Assembly: GCF_026410085.1 (NCBI RefSeq)
Contig: NZ_CP112866.1
Location: 868,001 to 932,000 of the forward strand
Length of the DNA stretch: 64,000 bases
Reading direction: 5' to 3'
Origin: Pseudomonas quebecensis
GTDB taxonomy: Bacteria > Pseudomonadota > Gammaproteobacteria > Pseudomonadales > Pseudomonadaceae
The translations under genes and the position numbers were made by a program. Every line of letters begins with the position of its first letter. The stretch's first letter is position 1. Positions 34,831 to 44,280 of this stretch are shown piece by piece. The notes beneath the pieces are model-generated. The model had not been told where the DNA came from. It ran no database searches and saw nothing but the letters and a program-made list of their open reading frames with translations.

Positions 34831-36590
34831 GGCTCGGCGGCCTCCAGTGCGATCGGCAGGGTGAGGGTGAACACCGCGCCATCGCCTCGGTTGCCGGCGC
34901 TCAGGCGCCCGCCGAGTTCGTGCACGATGGCGTAGGACACTGCCAGCCCCAGGCCCAGCCCGTCGCCCACCGGTTTGGTGGTGAAGAACGGGTCGAATAC
35001 ATTGTTCAGATGCTCTTCGGCAATACCGCCGCCGCTGTCGCTGACCGTCAGTTGCCACAGCTGCTGGTCGGCGTGCAAGCGGATTTCCAGACGCTTGCGC
35101 GGCTTATCGGCCATGGCGTCGAGCGCGTTGCGCAGCAGGTTGATCAGCACTTGTTCCAAGCGAATCGCATCGCCGCGCACCCAGGCGGGCCGAGTCAGGT
35201 CCAGCACGGTGCCGATGCCTTCATCGCGCAGGCGCGCGTCGAGCAACTGCAGGGATTGATCGACCACGGTGGCCAGGTCCAGGCGTTCGCGCAGGCCGCT
35301 GGGGCTTTTGCGCGCGAAGGTCTTGAGATGGCCGGTCAGCGCGGCCATGCGCGTGAGCATATCGTCCAGCGGCGTGAGCGCCTTGTAGGCGTCATCCACG
35401 CGACCATGGTCGAGCAGCAGGCGCAGGGTGGCCAGTTGCATGCGCTGGGCCGTCAACGGCTGGTTGATTTCATGAGCGAGAGCCGCCGACATCTGCCCCA
35501 GGGCCGCCAGCTTGGCGGACTGCACCAGGCCGTCCTGGGCGGTGCGCAGGGCCTGGGTACGCTCTTCCACCAGGCGCTCCAGCTCTTCGCGGCTGCGCTG
35601 GCGCAGGCGGGCCAGACGCCAACGCTGGGTCAGGAACAGCACCAGGAACACCAGCGCCAGCCACGACCCGGCGGCGGCCAGCCCGGCATTGCGTTGATCC
35701 TCGAACGCGAGCTGCGGTTTGCGTAACAGGTGCAGGGTCCAGCCTTCGGCCTTCAGCGGCAGGGATTCCCAGATGTAATCGGCGCTGCCATCGGGGCCGC
35801 TTACGTGCATCAGGTGACTGTTTTCATCGAAGCGTTGCAGCGGCTGGCTTTCGAGCGGCTGCAGTTGCTTTTTGTCGTATTGGCGGGTGGCCTTGAGTTC
35901 GGCAAGGTCGCTGTCCGACAGCGGTCGCAGGTTGCGGTAGCGCCAGCCCGGCTGGTTGGCGATAAACACGATGCCGCGCGCGTCGCTGACCAGCAGCAGA
36001 TCGTCGCCCTGGGCCCATTCGCGCTCAAGCTCGGGGAATTCCAGCTTGACCACCATGGCGCCAAGGAACTGCTCGTGTTCATCCAGCACCGCGCTGGAGA
36101 GGAAGTAGCCGGGAATCCCCGTCGTCACCCCCACCGCGTAGAAGCGTCCGGTGCCCTGGCTGCGGGTCTGGCTGAAATAAGGTCGGAACGCGTAGTTGTG
36201 ACCCACATAACTGCTCGGCAGGTTCCAGTTACTGGCCGCCACGGCCAGGCCGGTGTGGTCCATCAGCTCCAGGGTGGATGACTGCGCGGCGTTGTTGATG
36301 CGTTCCAGCTTTCGGTTGAGCAGGTCCTGGGTGGCGGCGTCCAGCGGGCCCTTGAGTGCGTTGATCATTTCCGAGTCCAGCGCCAGTACGGCGGGCAGGG
36401 CGCGGTAGCGTTCGATCAGGGTATGCAGGGAGTTGGCATACAACGCCAGTTGCTGATTGGCGCGGGCGGCATCGTCCACCAGTGCCTGGCGCTCGGCATG
36501 CCGCGTGGCCAGGGCCGCGGCCAGCACCGCACCGGCGATGATCAGCAGGGAATAGAACGTCAGGCGCAGGGGGCGAGGGATCGCGATCAT
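34824..36590 (-). CDS. mifS: DctB/MifS-type sensor histidine kinase
   Basis: A 588-residue inner-membrane kinase. It has one helix near residues 9-30, then a long periplasmic double-PDC (Cache) domain with [22 protein letters not shown] second helix ([18 protein letters not shown]) follows near 294-311. The kinase part has the H-box [17 protein letters not shown], the N-box [12 protein letters not shown] and the G-box [16 protein letters not shown]. The periplasmic form is like DctB, which binds C4-dicarboxylates; here alpha-ketoglutarate is the likely signal. The start at 36590 gives a normal first helix, but no clear ribosome site is seen, so a start further upstream cannot be ruled out. 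Confidence 0.88.
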   Translation of the reverse strand: MIAIPRPLRLTFYSLLIIAGAVLAAALATRHAERQALVDDAARANQQLALYANSLHTLIERYRALPAVLALDSEMINALKGPLDAATQDLLNRKLERINNAAQSSTLELMDHTGLAVAASNWNLPSSYVGHNYAFRPYFSQTRSQGTGRFYAVGVTTGIPGYFLSSAVLDEHEQFLGAMVVKLEFPELEREWAQGDDLLLVSDARGIVFIANQPGWRYRNLRPLSDSDLAELKATRQYDKKQLQPLESQPLQRFDENSHLMHVSGPDGSADYIWESLPLKAEGWTLHLLRKPQLAFEDQRNAGLAAAGSWLALVFLVLFLTQRWRLARLRQRSREELERLVEERTQALRTAQDGLVQSAKLAALGQMSAALAHEINQPLTAQRMQLATLRLLLDHGRVDDAYKALTPLDDMLTRMAALTGHLKTFARKSPSGLRERLDLATVVDQSLQLLDARLRDEGIGTVLDLTRPAWVRGDAIRLEQVLINLLRNALDAMADKPRKRLEIRLHADQQLWQLTVSDSGGGIAEEHLNNVFDPFFTTKPVGDGLGLGLAVSYAIVHELGGRLSAGNRGDGAVFTLTLPIALEAAEPC

Positions 36591-36706
36591 ACGGTGATGA
36601 ACAGGCACGGTAAGGGGAGTGCACCATAGCATGAGCGGTAGAGGTCTTGTGGTGCGCGCGGTGGTTGTAGATAAGCAGGCTCCCCACTGAGAAATGGGCG
36701 GGCAAT

Positions 36707-36743
36707 AAAAAAGCGACCGTGCTGATCGCATCGGTCGCTTTTT
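36707..36743. terminator. Bidirectional terminator between the fumarase gene and mifS
   Basis: A stem aaaagcgaccg / cggtcgctttt with a 12-base loop, A-rich on one side and T-rich on the other. It ends the fumarase transcript on the minus strand, 19 bases after the stop. Confidence 0.85.
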
Positions 36744-36761
36744 CTGTCGCTGAGGCAGCGC

Positions 36762-38285
36762 TTATTGCACTTCTACCGCCAGGCTGTCACTGATCTTTTT
36801 CTGCCAGATGGCAGGGCCGGTGATATGCACGGATTCGCCCTGGCTGTCGACCGCCACGGTAACCGGCATGTCTTTGACGTCGAACTCGTAGATCGCTTCC
36901 ATGCCCAGTTCGGCGAAGGCCACCACGCGGGATTTCTTGATGGCTTGGGCGACCAGGTACGCGGCGCCGCCGACGGCCATCAGGTACACGGCCTTGTGGT
37001 CCTTGATCGCGTCGATGGCGGTCGGGCCGCGTTCGGACTTACCGATCATGCCCAGCAGGCCGGTCTGCTCGAGGATCTGACGGGTGAACTTGTCCATCCG
37101 CGTCGCAGTGGTCGGACCGGCTGGGCCAACCACTTCTTCGCGCACCGGATCAACCGGGCCGACGTAGTAGATGAAGCGACCCTTGAGGTCCACCGGCAGG
37201 GTTTCGCCCTTGTTCAGCATCTCGACCATGCGCTTATGCGCCGCATCGCGACCGGTGAGCATTTTGCCGTTGAGCAATACGGTCTCGCCCGGCTTCCAGC
37301 TCTGCACTTCTTCCGGGGTCAGGGTGTCGAGGTTGACGCGACGGGCCGAAGGGCCGGCCTCCCAGACGATTTCCGGATAAGCGTCCAACGGTGGCGCTTC
37401 CAGCGACGCCGGGCCGGAACCATCGAGCACGAAGTGCGCGTGACGGGTGGCGGCGCAGTTGGGGATCATGCACACCGGCAGCGAGGCCGCGTGCGTCGGG
37501 TAATCCATGATCTTCACGTCGAGCACGGTAGTCAGGCCACCCAGGCCCTGAGCGCCGATGCCCAGTTGGTTGACCTTCTCGAACAGCTCCAGACGCATTT
37601 CTTCGATACGGTTCTGCGGGCCGCGCTTTTTCAGCTCGTGGATGTCGATGGATTCCATCAACACTTCCTTGGCCATCACCGCGGCTTTCTCGGCGGTGCC
37701 GCCGATGCCGATGCCGAGCATGCCCGGCGGGCACCAGCCGGCACCCATGGTCGGAACGGTCTTGAGCACCCAGTCAACGATCGAGTCGGACGGGTTGAGC
37801 ATGGCCATTTTCGACTTGTTCTCGGAGCCGCCGCCTTTGGCGGCCACATCCACTTCCACGGTGTTACCCGGGACGATGGAGTAGTGGATCACGGCCGGGG
37901 TGTTGTCCTTGGTGTTTTTACGCGCACCGGCCGGGTCGGCCAGGATGGAGGCGCGCAGGACGTTTTCCGGCAGGTTGTAGGCGCGACGCACGCCCTCGTT
38001 GATCATGTCGTCCAGGCCCATGGTGGCACCGTCCCAACGCACGTCCATGCCCACGCGCACGAACACGGTGACGATACCGGTGTCCTGGCAGATCGGGCGA
38101 TGGCCGGTGGCGCACATGCGCGAGTTGATCAGGATCTGGGCGATGGAGTCACGGGCCGCCGGCGATTCTTCGCGCAGGTAGGCTTCGTGCATGGCCTGGA
38201 TGAAATCCACGGGATGGTAGTAGGAAATGAATTGCAGGGCGTCGGCAACGCTCTGAATCAGGTCGTCTTGCTTGATCACGGTCAT
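36762..38285 (-). CDS. fumA: Class I (iron-sulfur) fumarate hydratase
   Basis: A 507-residue TCA-cycle enzyme that converts fumarate and malate. The alpha half has CATGHRPICQDTG with a cluster Cys, DPAGARKNTKDN and PTMGAGWCPPGMLG. SLPVCMIPNCAATRH gives a further Cys, and the beta half follows, with KFTRQILEQTGLLGMIGKSE. Length and motifs match FumA/FumB rather than the aspartase-like FumC. Its labile cluster makes it oxygen- and iron-sensitive. The ATG at 38285 follows a gap that carries an extended inverted-repeat arrangement shared with the divergent ferredoxin reductase gene. Confidence 0.95.
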   Translation of the reverse strand: MTVIKQDDLIQSVADALQFISYYHPVDFIQAMHEAYLREESPAARDSIAQILINSRMCATGHRPICQDTGIVTVFVRVGMDVRWDGATMGLDDMINEGVRRAYNLPENVLRASILADPAGARKNTKDNTPAVIHYSIVPGNTVEVDVAAKGGGSENKSKMAMLNPSDSIVDWVLKTVPTMGAGWCPPGMLGIGIGGTAEKAAVMAKEVLMESIDIHELKKRGPQNRIEEMRLELFEKVNQLGIGAQGLGGLTTVLDVKIMDYPTHAASLPVCMIPNCAATRHAHFVLDGSGPASLEAPPLDAYPEIVWEAGPSARRVNLDTLTPEEVQSWKPGETVLLNGKMLTGRDAAHKRMVEMLNKGETLPVDLKGRFIYYVGPVDPVREEVVGPAGPTTATRMDKFTRQILEQTGLLGMIGKSERGPTAIDAIKDHKAVYLMAVGGAAYLVAQAIKKSRVVAFAELGMEAIYEFDVKDMPVTVAVDSQGESVHITGPAIWQKKISDSLAVEVQ

Positions 38286-38320
38286 GAGTCGCGCTCCTCT
38301 ATAAGACGGGAACATTCAAT

Positions 38321-38442
38321 AAAGGTGGCTTCAGTGGGGTGTATCGGTCGGCTGAGGCCACCTTTCCAAGGCACGCCAAGTGGTGCAGGCGCGACGCTAA
38401 AAAGGCGCGGCAGTATAACCCGGCGCGGTGGCCGATACACCC
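38321..38442. promoter_or_regulatory. Inverted-repeat region in the fumarase/ferredoxin-reductase divergent promoter
   Basis: Two structures overlap here. A 14-bp arm (aaaggtggcttcag at 38321) pairs with ctgaggccaccttt at 38352, with one mismatch. Inside its loop begins a perfect 11-bp copy gggtgtatcgg (38337-38347), whose inverted partner ccgatacaccc is at 38432-38442. No gene is visible in the 219-base gap. Confidence 0.5.
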
Positions 38443-38504
38443 GACTATGGTCAAACTGTGCCGGGCGTGATTCCCTGTCTGCGCCTTTTGAGTCGAGATG
38501 TTCC

Positions 38505-39437
38505 ATGCCTGAACTGCACGTCGGCGAACGCCACTGGTCGGTACCCACCGGCAGCAATTTGTTGGATGCCTTGAATCAGGCCGGTGTGACCGTGCCCTAC
38601 AGCTGCAGGGCGGGCAGTTGCCATGCATGCCTGGTGCGTTGCCACGGCGAGGTTGACGATCAGCAGCCCGATGCCCTCAGCCCGGTGCAACGCCAGGATG
38701 GCTGGCGGCTGGCTTGCCAGTGCCGGTTGCGCGGGGACGTGCGGGTCGAGACGTTCGATCCGCTGCGCGATGGCTCGCCTGCCCAGGTGGTGGGAGCCGA
38801 TTGGCTGACGTCGGCGGTGCTGCGTTTGCGCCTGCAACCCCAGCGCACTCTGCGTTATCGCGCCGGGCAGCACCTGGTGCTGTGGGCCGGGGAGGTGGCA
38901 CGCCCTTATTCCCTGGCGAGCCTGCCGCAGGAGGACGCGTTCCTGGAGTTTCATCTCGATTGCCGCCAGCCCGGTCAATTCAGCGATATCGCCCGGCGGT
39001 TGCAGGTCGGGGATCGCCTGTGCCTCGGCGAATTGCGCGGTGGCGCGTTGCACTATGATCCTGACTGGCAAACCCGACCGCTGTGGCTGCTGGCCTCGGG
39101 CACCGGTCTAGGCCCCTTATGGGGCGTGATGCGCGAGGCGCTGCGTCAGGATCACCACGGCGCCATACGCCTGATTCATCTGGCCCATGACGCTGAAGGC
39201 CATTATCTGGCTGAACCGCTGGCGGTGCTGGCCGCCCATCACCCGCAGCTGACCGTGGAGCTGTGGACTGCGGCTGAGTTGACCCAGGCATTGGCGCAAC
39301 TGCGGCTTGTTTCCCGACAAACCCTGGCCTTACTCTGCGGGCATCCGGCCAGTGTCGAGGCATTCTCCAAGCGCCTGTTCCTGGCCGGACTGCCGCGCAA
39401 TCAACTGCTGGCGGATGTGTTTGTGCCCCATGGTTGA
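38505..39437 (+). CDS. 2Fe-2S ferredoxin-NAD(P)H reductase (electron-transfer flavoprotein)
   Basis: A 310-residue protein fusing an N-terminal plant-type 2Fe-2S ferredoxin domain to an FNR-type reductase. The cluster motif is CRAGSCHACLVRC near residues 35-47, with the fourth Cys in LACQCR at about 75. Then come the FAD stretch RPYSLASLP (RxYS form) and the NAD(P)-binding LASGTGLGPLWGVM near residue 200. Such proteins supply electrons to oxygenases or other iron enzymes. The ATG at 38505 is at the start of the ferredoxin domain. It diverges from the fumarase gene and is followed 30 bases later by an enoyl-CoA hydratase gene. Confidence 0.92.
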   Translation: MPELHVGERHWSVPTGSNLLDALNQAGVTVPYSCRAGSCHACLVRCHGEVDDQQPDALSPVQRQDGWRLACQCRLRGDVRVETFDPLRDGSPAQVVGADWLTSAVLRLRLQPQRTLRYRAGQHLVLWAGEVARPYSLASLPQEDAFLEFHLDCRQPGQFSDIARRLQVGDRLCLGELRGGALHYDPDWQTRPLWLLASGTGLGPLWGVMREALRQDHHGAIRLIHLAHDAEGHYLAEPLAVLAAHHPQLTVELWTAAELTQALAQLRLVSRQTLALLCGHPASVEAFSKRLFLAGLPRNQLLADVFVPHG

Positions 39438-39467
39438 GCGCTGAACACCACAGCCGCGAGAATCGCC

Positions 39468-40217
39468 ATGACCGACGCCATCCTCCAGCACCGCGAAGCC
39501 AGGGTGCTGACCCTGCAACTCAATCGCCCGGACAAGAAGAACGCGTTGACGCGCGCCATGTACAGCCACTTGGCCCAGGCGTTGGAGCAGGCCGATGCGG
39601 ACCCAAACATCCATGCGGTGCTGATCCAGGGCAGCAGCGAGTGTTTTACCGCCGGCAACGACATCGGCGACTTTCTCCAACAGCCACCCAGTGACCTCGA
39701 CAGTCCGCCGTTTCACTTTATGAAAAGCCTGCTCAACTGCCGCAAACCGGTGATCGCCGCCGTGGCCGGCGTGGCAGTGGGCATCGGTACAACCCTGCTG
39801 TTGCACTGCGATCTGGTGTACGTCAGTCGTGATGCGCGACTGCGCATGCCATTTGTCAATCTTGGGTTGTGCCCGGAGTTCGGCTCCAGCCTGATCCTGC
39901 CACGTTTGCTGGGGCACGCCAAAGCCGCCGAATTACTTCTGTTGGGCGAAGGGTTTACCGGCGAACAGGCGGCTGCATGGGGCATCGCTACTGAAGCGTT
40001 GGGCAGTGGTGAGGCGACGTTGGCCAAAGCCAGGCAAGTCGCTGAGCGTTTTGACGCGTTGGCGCCGGGTGCGGTGCAGGTCACCAAGCAACTGATGAAG
40101 AGCGTGGATCGCGAGCAGTTGCGCCAGGTAATAGAGGAGGAGGGCGCGCTGTTTACCCAGCGGCTGAGGTCGCCGGAGGCAATCGCCGCATTGTCGGCGT
40201 TCATTGCTCGGCGCTGA
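39468..40217 (+). CDS. Enoyl-CoA hydratase/isomerase family protein
   Basis: A 249-residue crotonase-fold protein. The acyl-CoA oxyanion-hole residues sit in SECFTAGNDIGDFLQ, near residue 60, and in VAGVAVGIGTTLLLHCDL, near residue 108. The catalytic acidic pair of classical hydratases is not conserved in an obvious way: the second Glu position reads LRMPFVNLGLCPEFGSS. An isomerase or other crotonase activity is therefore possible. It follows the ferredoxin reductase closely on the same strand and ends at a terminator shared with pyk. Confidence 0.9.
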   Translation: MTDAILQHREARVLTLQLNRPDKKNALTRAMYSHLAQALEQADADPNIHAVLIQGSSECFTAGNDIGDFLQQPPSDLDSPPFHFMKSLLNCRKPVIAAVAGVAVGIGTTLLLHCDLVYVSRDARLRMPFVNLGLCPEFGSSLILPRLLGHAKAAELLLLGEGFTGEQAAAWGIATEALGSGEATLAKARQVAERFDALAPGAVQVTKQLMKSVDREQLRQVIEEEGALFTQRLRSPEAIAALSAFIARR

Positions 40218-40249
40218 AAGCGAGCAAGGCCCATTCCCCCACGGAAAGC

Positions 40250-40283
40250 AAAAAGCCCTGTCACTTGCATGACAGGGCTTTTG
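40250..40283. terminator. Bidirectional terminator between the enoyl-CoA hydratase gene and pyk
   Basis: The stem aaaagccctgtca / tgacagggctttt has a loop of about four to five bases. It has T-runs on both strands and serves both convergent genes. Confidence 0.88.
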
Positions 40284-40300
40284 TTTCAGCAATCGATCAC

Positions 40301-41752
40301 TCAGACCATTGGGTCGCCAACGTGCAGGATCTTCATGCCGTTGGTGCCACCGATGGTGTGGTAGCTGTCGCCCTTGGTCAGGATGACCCAGTCGCCTTTC
40401 TCCACGACGCCGCGCTTGAGCAGTTCGTCGATGGCCGCCTGGCTGACCTCATGGGGCGGCAACGACGCCGGGTCGAACGGTACGGTGTAGACGCCACGGA
40501 ACATGGCGGCGCGAGCCTGGGTTTCGCGGTGCGGGGAGAACGCGTAGATCGGCACCGACGAACGGATACGCGACATGATCAACGGCGTGTAGCCACTTTC
40601 GGTCAGGGCGATGATCGCTTTCACGCCCGGGAAGTGGTTGGCGGTGTACATCGCGGCCAGGGCGATGCTCTGGTCGCAGCTTTCGAACACTTTGCCGATG
40701 CGGTGACTGGAGGTCTTGCTGGTCGGGTGCTTTTCGGCACCGACACAGATACGCGCCATGGCCTGTACGGCTTCCAGCGGGTAAGGGCCGGCGGCGCTTT
40801 CAGCCGACAGCATTACGGCGTCGGTGTAGTCCAATACGGCGTTGGCCACGTCGGACACTTCGGCGCGGGTCGGCATCGGGTTCTGAATCATCGACTCCAT
40901 CATCTGGGTTGCGACGATCACGGCTTTGTTGTGGCGGCGCGCGTGCAGGATGATTTTCTTCTGGATGCCGATCAGTTCGGCATCGCCGATTTCAACGCCC
41001 AGGTCGCCACGGGCAACCATGACCGCATCGGAAGCCTTGATCAGGCCATCGAGGGTTTCGTCGTCGGCCACGGCCTCGGCGCGCTCGATCTTCGCCACCA
41101 GCCAGGCGGTGCCGCCGGCCTCGTCGCGCAGCTTACGGGCGTATTCCATATCGGCGGCGTCGCGCGGGAAGGACACCGCGAGGTAGTCCACTTCCATTTC
41201 GGCGGCGAGCTTGATGTCAGCCTTGTCTTTTTCAGTCAGGGCCGGTGCTGTCAGGCCACCGCCACGGCGGTTGATGCCTTTGTGGTCGGACAGCGGGCCG
41301 CCGATGGTCACGGTGCAGATCAGCTCGGTGCCGGTGGCGGTGTCGACGCGCATGACCACACGGCCGTCGTCCAGTAGCAGTTCATCGCCGACGCCGCAGT
41401 CCTTGACCAGGTCCGGGTAGTCGATACCTACCACTTGCTGGTTGCCTTCAGTCAGCGGGTGGCTGGTGGAGAACGTAAACGTGTCGCCGATTTTCAGCTC
41501 GATCCGCTTGTTGGCGAATTTGGCGATGCGGATTTTCGGGCCTTGCAGGTCACCCAGCAATGCCACGAAGCGACCGTGCTTGGCAGCCAGGTCACGCACC
41601 AGCTTGGCGCGAGCCTTGTGCTCGTCGGGGGTGCCGTGGGAGAAGTTCAGACGGGCGACGTCCAAACCAGCCAGAATCAGCTGTTCGAGGACTTCCGGCG
41701 AATTGCTGGCCGGGCCAAGGGTGGCGACGATTTTGGTACGACGGACGGACAT
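40301..41752 (-). CDS. pyk: Pyruvate kinase
   Basis: A 483-residue glycolytic enzyme that makes pyruvate and ATP from phosphoenolpyruvate. Family stretches are visible: RRTKIVATLGPASNSPE at the N-terminus, ARLNFSHGTPDEH, DLQGPKIRIAKF, MVARGDLGVEIG and IVATQMMESMIQNPMPTRAE. The SAES-containing form of the substrate loop (AVMLSAESAAGPYP) is of the PykA type. The start has AGGAG upstream. It is convergent with the enoyl-CoA hydratase gene. Confidence 0.96.
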   Translation of the reverse strand: MSVRRTKIVATLGPASNSPEVLEQLILAGLDVARLNFSHGTPDEHKARAKLVRDLAAKHGRFVALLGDLQGPKIRIAKFANKRIELKIGDTFTFSTSHPLTEGNQQVVGIDYPDLVKDCGVGDELLLDDGRVVMRVDTATGTELICTVTIGGPLSDHKGINRRGGGLTAPALTEKDKADIKLAAEMEVDYLAVSFPRDAADMEYARKLRDEAGGTAWLVAKIERAEAVADDETLDGLIKASDAVMVARGDLGVEIGDAELIGIQKKIILHARRHNKAVIVATQMMESMIQNPMPTRAEVSDVANAVLDYTDAVMLSAESAAGPYPLEAVQAMARICVGAEKHPTSKTSSHRIGKVFESCDQSIALAAMYTANHFPGVKAIIALTESGYTPLIMSRIRSSVPIYAFSPHRETQARAAMFRGVYTVPFDPASLPPHEVSQAAIDELLKRGVVEKGDWVILTKGDSYHTIGGTNGMKILHVGDPMV

Positions 41753-41927
41753 GCACAGACTCCTGAGTTCAAGCGCTGAGGAAGGCTACTATGCTCTTTC
41801 GTTGTAGTCATTGTTCGTTTGCACTACTTATCGACGATTCAGTTGTTTTGGCCGCAGCCGAAAAGACGAACAGCCTTGAAGATTTTCGACGAGGGGTCGA
41901 TACACTGCACAAGACAGGAGAACCCTC

Positions 41928-42299
41928 ATGCGAATTTTGCTCGTTGCCGCCCTGGCCGTCAGTGTTGTCGGCTGCACCCGCTGGTCGATGGACCACCATT
42001 TGAACAACGCCTACCGCGCCTACGGCGTGGGTGATTGCCAGCGCGTTACCCTGGAGTTGTCCCAAGTGGACCGCGAGAGCCGCAGCCGTCGCTATGTGCA
42101 ACCCGAGGTCTCTATGCTGCGCGGGCAGTGCCTGGAACGGCAGAAACTGTTTGTCGACGCGGTGCAAACCTATCAGTTCATCATTACCCAATACCCGTCG
42201 AGCGAATACGCCTACCGTGCCCGCGCGCGCCTGGACACGCTGCAGCAACTGGGTCACTACCGCGACGCCGCTGCCCAGCCGCGTCCCGCGTCACTGTGA
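41928..42299 (+). CDS. Small tetratricopeptide-like lipoprotein
   Basis: A 123-residue lipoprotein with signal peptide MRILLVAALAVSVVGC and lipobox VVGC, giving acylated Cys16. Two helix-turn-helix repeats of TPR type follow: LNNAYRAYGVGDCQRVTLEL and YQFIITQYPSSEYAYRARAR, the second much like the repeats of BamD/YbgF. The function is unknown; an envelope assembly or sorting role is possible from the fold. The start ATG follows AGGAGAA. The gene is 175 bases from pyk, in the other direction. Confidence 0.8.
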   Translation: MRILLVAALAVSVVGCTRWSMDHHLNNAYRAYGVGDCQRVTLELSQVDRESRSRRYVQPEVSMLRGQCLERQKLFVDAVQTYQFIITQYPSSEYAYRARARLDTLQQLGHYRDAAAQPRPASL

Positions 42300-42522
42300 A
42301 AATATTTGCCATTTCATAACTGGCCCGTTGCCAGTCTTGGGCTATTCTTTGAATGTTCGTTTGTATAAGTTTCTATTCAATCGAATGCGAGGCCCGGGCT
42401 CGGCGGCGGTCTAGTGACATTCCAGGAGGTTGTCATTCCGAGGCCCAGGGAGAGCGAGCGCTATTGCTCGTTCCGAATCACTGGCACGGCCTGAGTCATG
42501 GCCACTGGATGGCGATTTCACC

Positions 42523-42882
42523 ATGTTTACTGACCGGCGGATCGAGCGGCATCAATTACCAAGTTTCCTGCAAGTGTTTAACCGTCTGACCGATAAACCC
42601 ATCGGGTTTTTGGGCAATGCTTCGGAAGACGGACTGATGTTAATCAGCCTGTTGCCAATGATGGTTGACGCGAATTTCGAGTTGCGCGTAAAGATCCCCA
42701 GCGCTGATGGGGATTTTCATGCCATTGACCTGACGGCGACTTGTCTGTGGAGTCATGAAGACATCAACCCGCAGCATTACGATTCCGGGTTCCGAGTGAT
42801 TTCAGCGTCGGAGGAATATGCGCAGTTGATCAGCGTTTTGGTGCATTACTTCAGCTTTGATCCCCTGCAGGCATCGGTCTAA
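42523..42882 (+). CDS. PilZ-domain protein
   Basis: A 119-residue protein starting MFTDRRIERHQLPSFLQVF. The RRIERHQLP segment with the later NASEDGLMLIS (N/D-x-S-x-x-G) are the two c-di-GMP-binding motifs of PilZ domains, though the first Arg cluster is RRxxR only in part. PilZ proteins bind c-di-GMP and control motility or the envelope. The ATG at 42523 has only a distant GGAT; in-frame codons upstream to 42430 exist, but the PilZ motif begins at residue 2. It converges with the DUF58 gene of the MoxR cluster, 59 bases away. Confidence 0.8.
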   Translation: MFTDRRIERHQLPSFLQVFNRLTDKPIGFLGNASEDGLMLISLLPMMVDANFELRVKIPSADGDFHAIDLTATCLWSHEDINPQHYDSGFRVISASEEYAQLISVLVHYFSFDPLQASV

Positions 42883-42941
42883 GCCTGCAGGTCACCCCAC
42901 GGCAGGAGCATTGTCGCGCCTGCTGTGTTTGTTTCTGGCGC

Positions 42942-44273
42942 TTAAAAGACGCCGGCTTTTTTCCACCCCAGATAGCGTGTCACCAACGCCGCGCCCATTT
43001 GCGAAGGCAGGGTATCCAATACTGACAGACCATGAGCGTTCAGGCGGTCATGCAATTCGTCGCGGGTATTGAGGTAATCAACCGTGCCACTGTAGGCCAG
43101 GGCTTCCTGCAGGGTTTGCACGGGAGATTGGCGCAGTTGATCCAGTACCTCCTCGCGCAGGCTGGCCACCAGTACCCTGTGCTGGCGGTTGATACGCTTG
43201 ACCGCAGCCAACAGCGCCTCGTCGTCTTCGTCACGCAGGTTGGTCACTACAATCACCAATGCCCGACGTTTTTGCCGCGCCAGCAATTGGCTGGCCGCGG
43301 CCTGGTAGTCGGCGGTTCGTCGAGTTGTGTCCAGGTCGTACACAGTGTTGAGCAACACATTCAACTGGCTGCTGCCCTTGACAGGCGCCAGGTAGCGCGG
43401 TTGCTCACCAGCGAAGGTGCACAACCCCACCGCATCACCCTGGCGCAATGCCACATAGCTGAGCAGCAGGCAGGCGTTGAGCGCGTGGTCGAAATGAGAC
43501 AATTCATCATCCTGGCTGCGCATGCGTCGGCCGCAATCGAGCATGAACACGATCTGCTGGTCGCGCTCGTCCTGGTACTCCCGGGCGATAGGCGTGCGTT
43601 GCCGTGCAGTGGCTTTCCAGTCGATCTGCCGCAGACTGTCGCCGTCGCGAAATTCACGCAACTGATGAAACTCCAGCCCCAAGCCTCGTCGCTGACGTTG
43701 GCGAACCCCCAGTTGGCTCAGCCAGTTATCCACACCCAGCAACTGAGCCCCGTACAGACGAGCGAAGTCCGGATAGACGCGGGTGGCATCTCGCGGTTCG
43801 ACAAAACGCCTTGCCGACCACAGTCCCAACGGGCTGGGCAGGTGAATTTCGCAGCGGCTGAAATCGAAATGCCCGCGGCGCAATGGGCGCAGGCGATACC
43901 CCAGCTCACTGCGCGCCCCGGGGCGCAGCTCGACGGTCTGAGGCATATTGTCCGCGCTCAGGCCATCGGGAACGTGATCGAATACCTGCACCGTCAACGG
44001 TTGTGGAAAATCGTGCTCCAGGGTGAGGCGTACTTCGCCCCAGCGTCCCAGCGCCAGGCTGCCGGGCATCTGCCGCTGCACGCGGGGTGTAGGGCGGCGG
44101 TGCAGGCGCAGGGCGTCGAGCAGCGCCAGCAGCATCAGTGCCAGGAGCAGGCCCCAGGCTACTGACTGTACGGCGTCGGGCACCTTGAGCCGCAGCGCCA
44201 TGGCGGCGCCGAGCAGAATGCCGAGCCCCAGCAATACGCCCAGCCAGGTTAACAGCAGACGGGTCGGTTTCAT
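42942..44273 (-). CDS. DUF58 (VWA-like) protein of the MoxR cluster
   Basis: A 443-residue membrane protein. Two hydrophobic helices lie near residues 6-25 and 38-58, then a beta-rich domain, then the DUF58 motif LREFRDGDSLRQIDWKATAR near residue 210. A von Willebrand A-like fold starts with IVFMLDCGRRM. In well-studied bacteria DUF58 proteins work with MoxR ATPases in assembly or activation of larger complexes. It is the last gene of the six-gene cluster, seven bases after moxR. A longer reading to 44846 comes from the overlapping MoxR gene in another frame. Confidence 0.9.
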   Translation of the reverse strand: MKPTRLLLTWLGVLLGLGILLGAAMALRLKVPDAVQSVAWGLLLALMLLALLDALRLHRRPTPRVQRQMPGSLALGRWGEVRLTLEHDFPQPLTVQVFDHVPDGLSADNMPQTVELRPGARSELGYRLRPLRRGHFDFSRCEIHLPSPLGLWSARRFVEPRDATRVYPDFARLYGAQLLGVDNWLSQLGVRQRQRRGLGLEFHQLREFRDGDSLRQIDWKATARQRTPIAREYQDERDQQIVFMLDCGRRMRSQDDELSHFDHALNACLLLSYVALRQGDAVGLCTFAGEQPRYLAPVKGSSQLNVLLNTVYDLDTTRRTADYQAAASQLLARQKRRALVIVVTNLRDEDDEALLAAVKRINRQHRVLVASLREEVLDQLRQSPVQTLQEALAYSGTVDYLNTRDELHDRLNAHGLSVLDTLPSQMGAALVTRYLGWKKAGVF

Positions 44274-44280
44274 GGGCGAT

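Noticed and set aside
36765..38504. A long plus-strand frame opposite the fumarase gene that runs into the ferredoxin-reductase gene
   Set aside because: Only the part from 38505 has family motifs and a proper start. The rest is the antisense of fumarase.
42424..42429. Perfect AGGAGG before the PilZ gene
   Set aside because: It directly touches a TTG in the PilZ frame (42430), and no usable start lies at a normal distance. The PilZ motifs fit the start at 42523.
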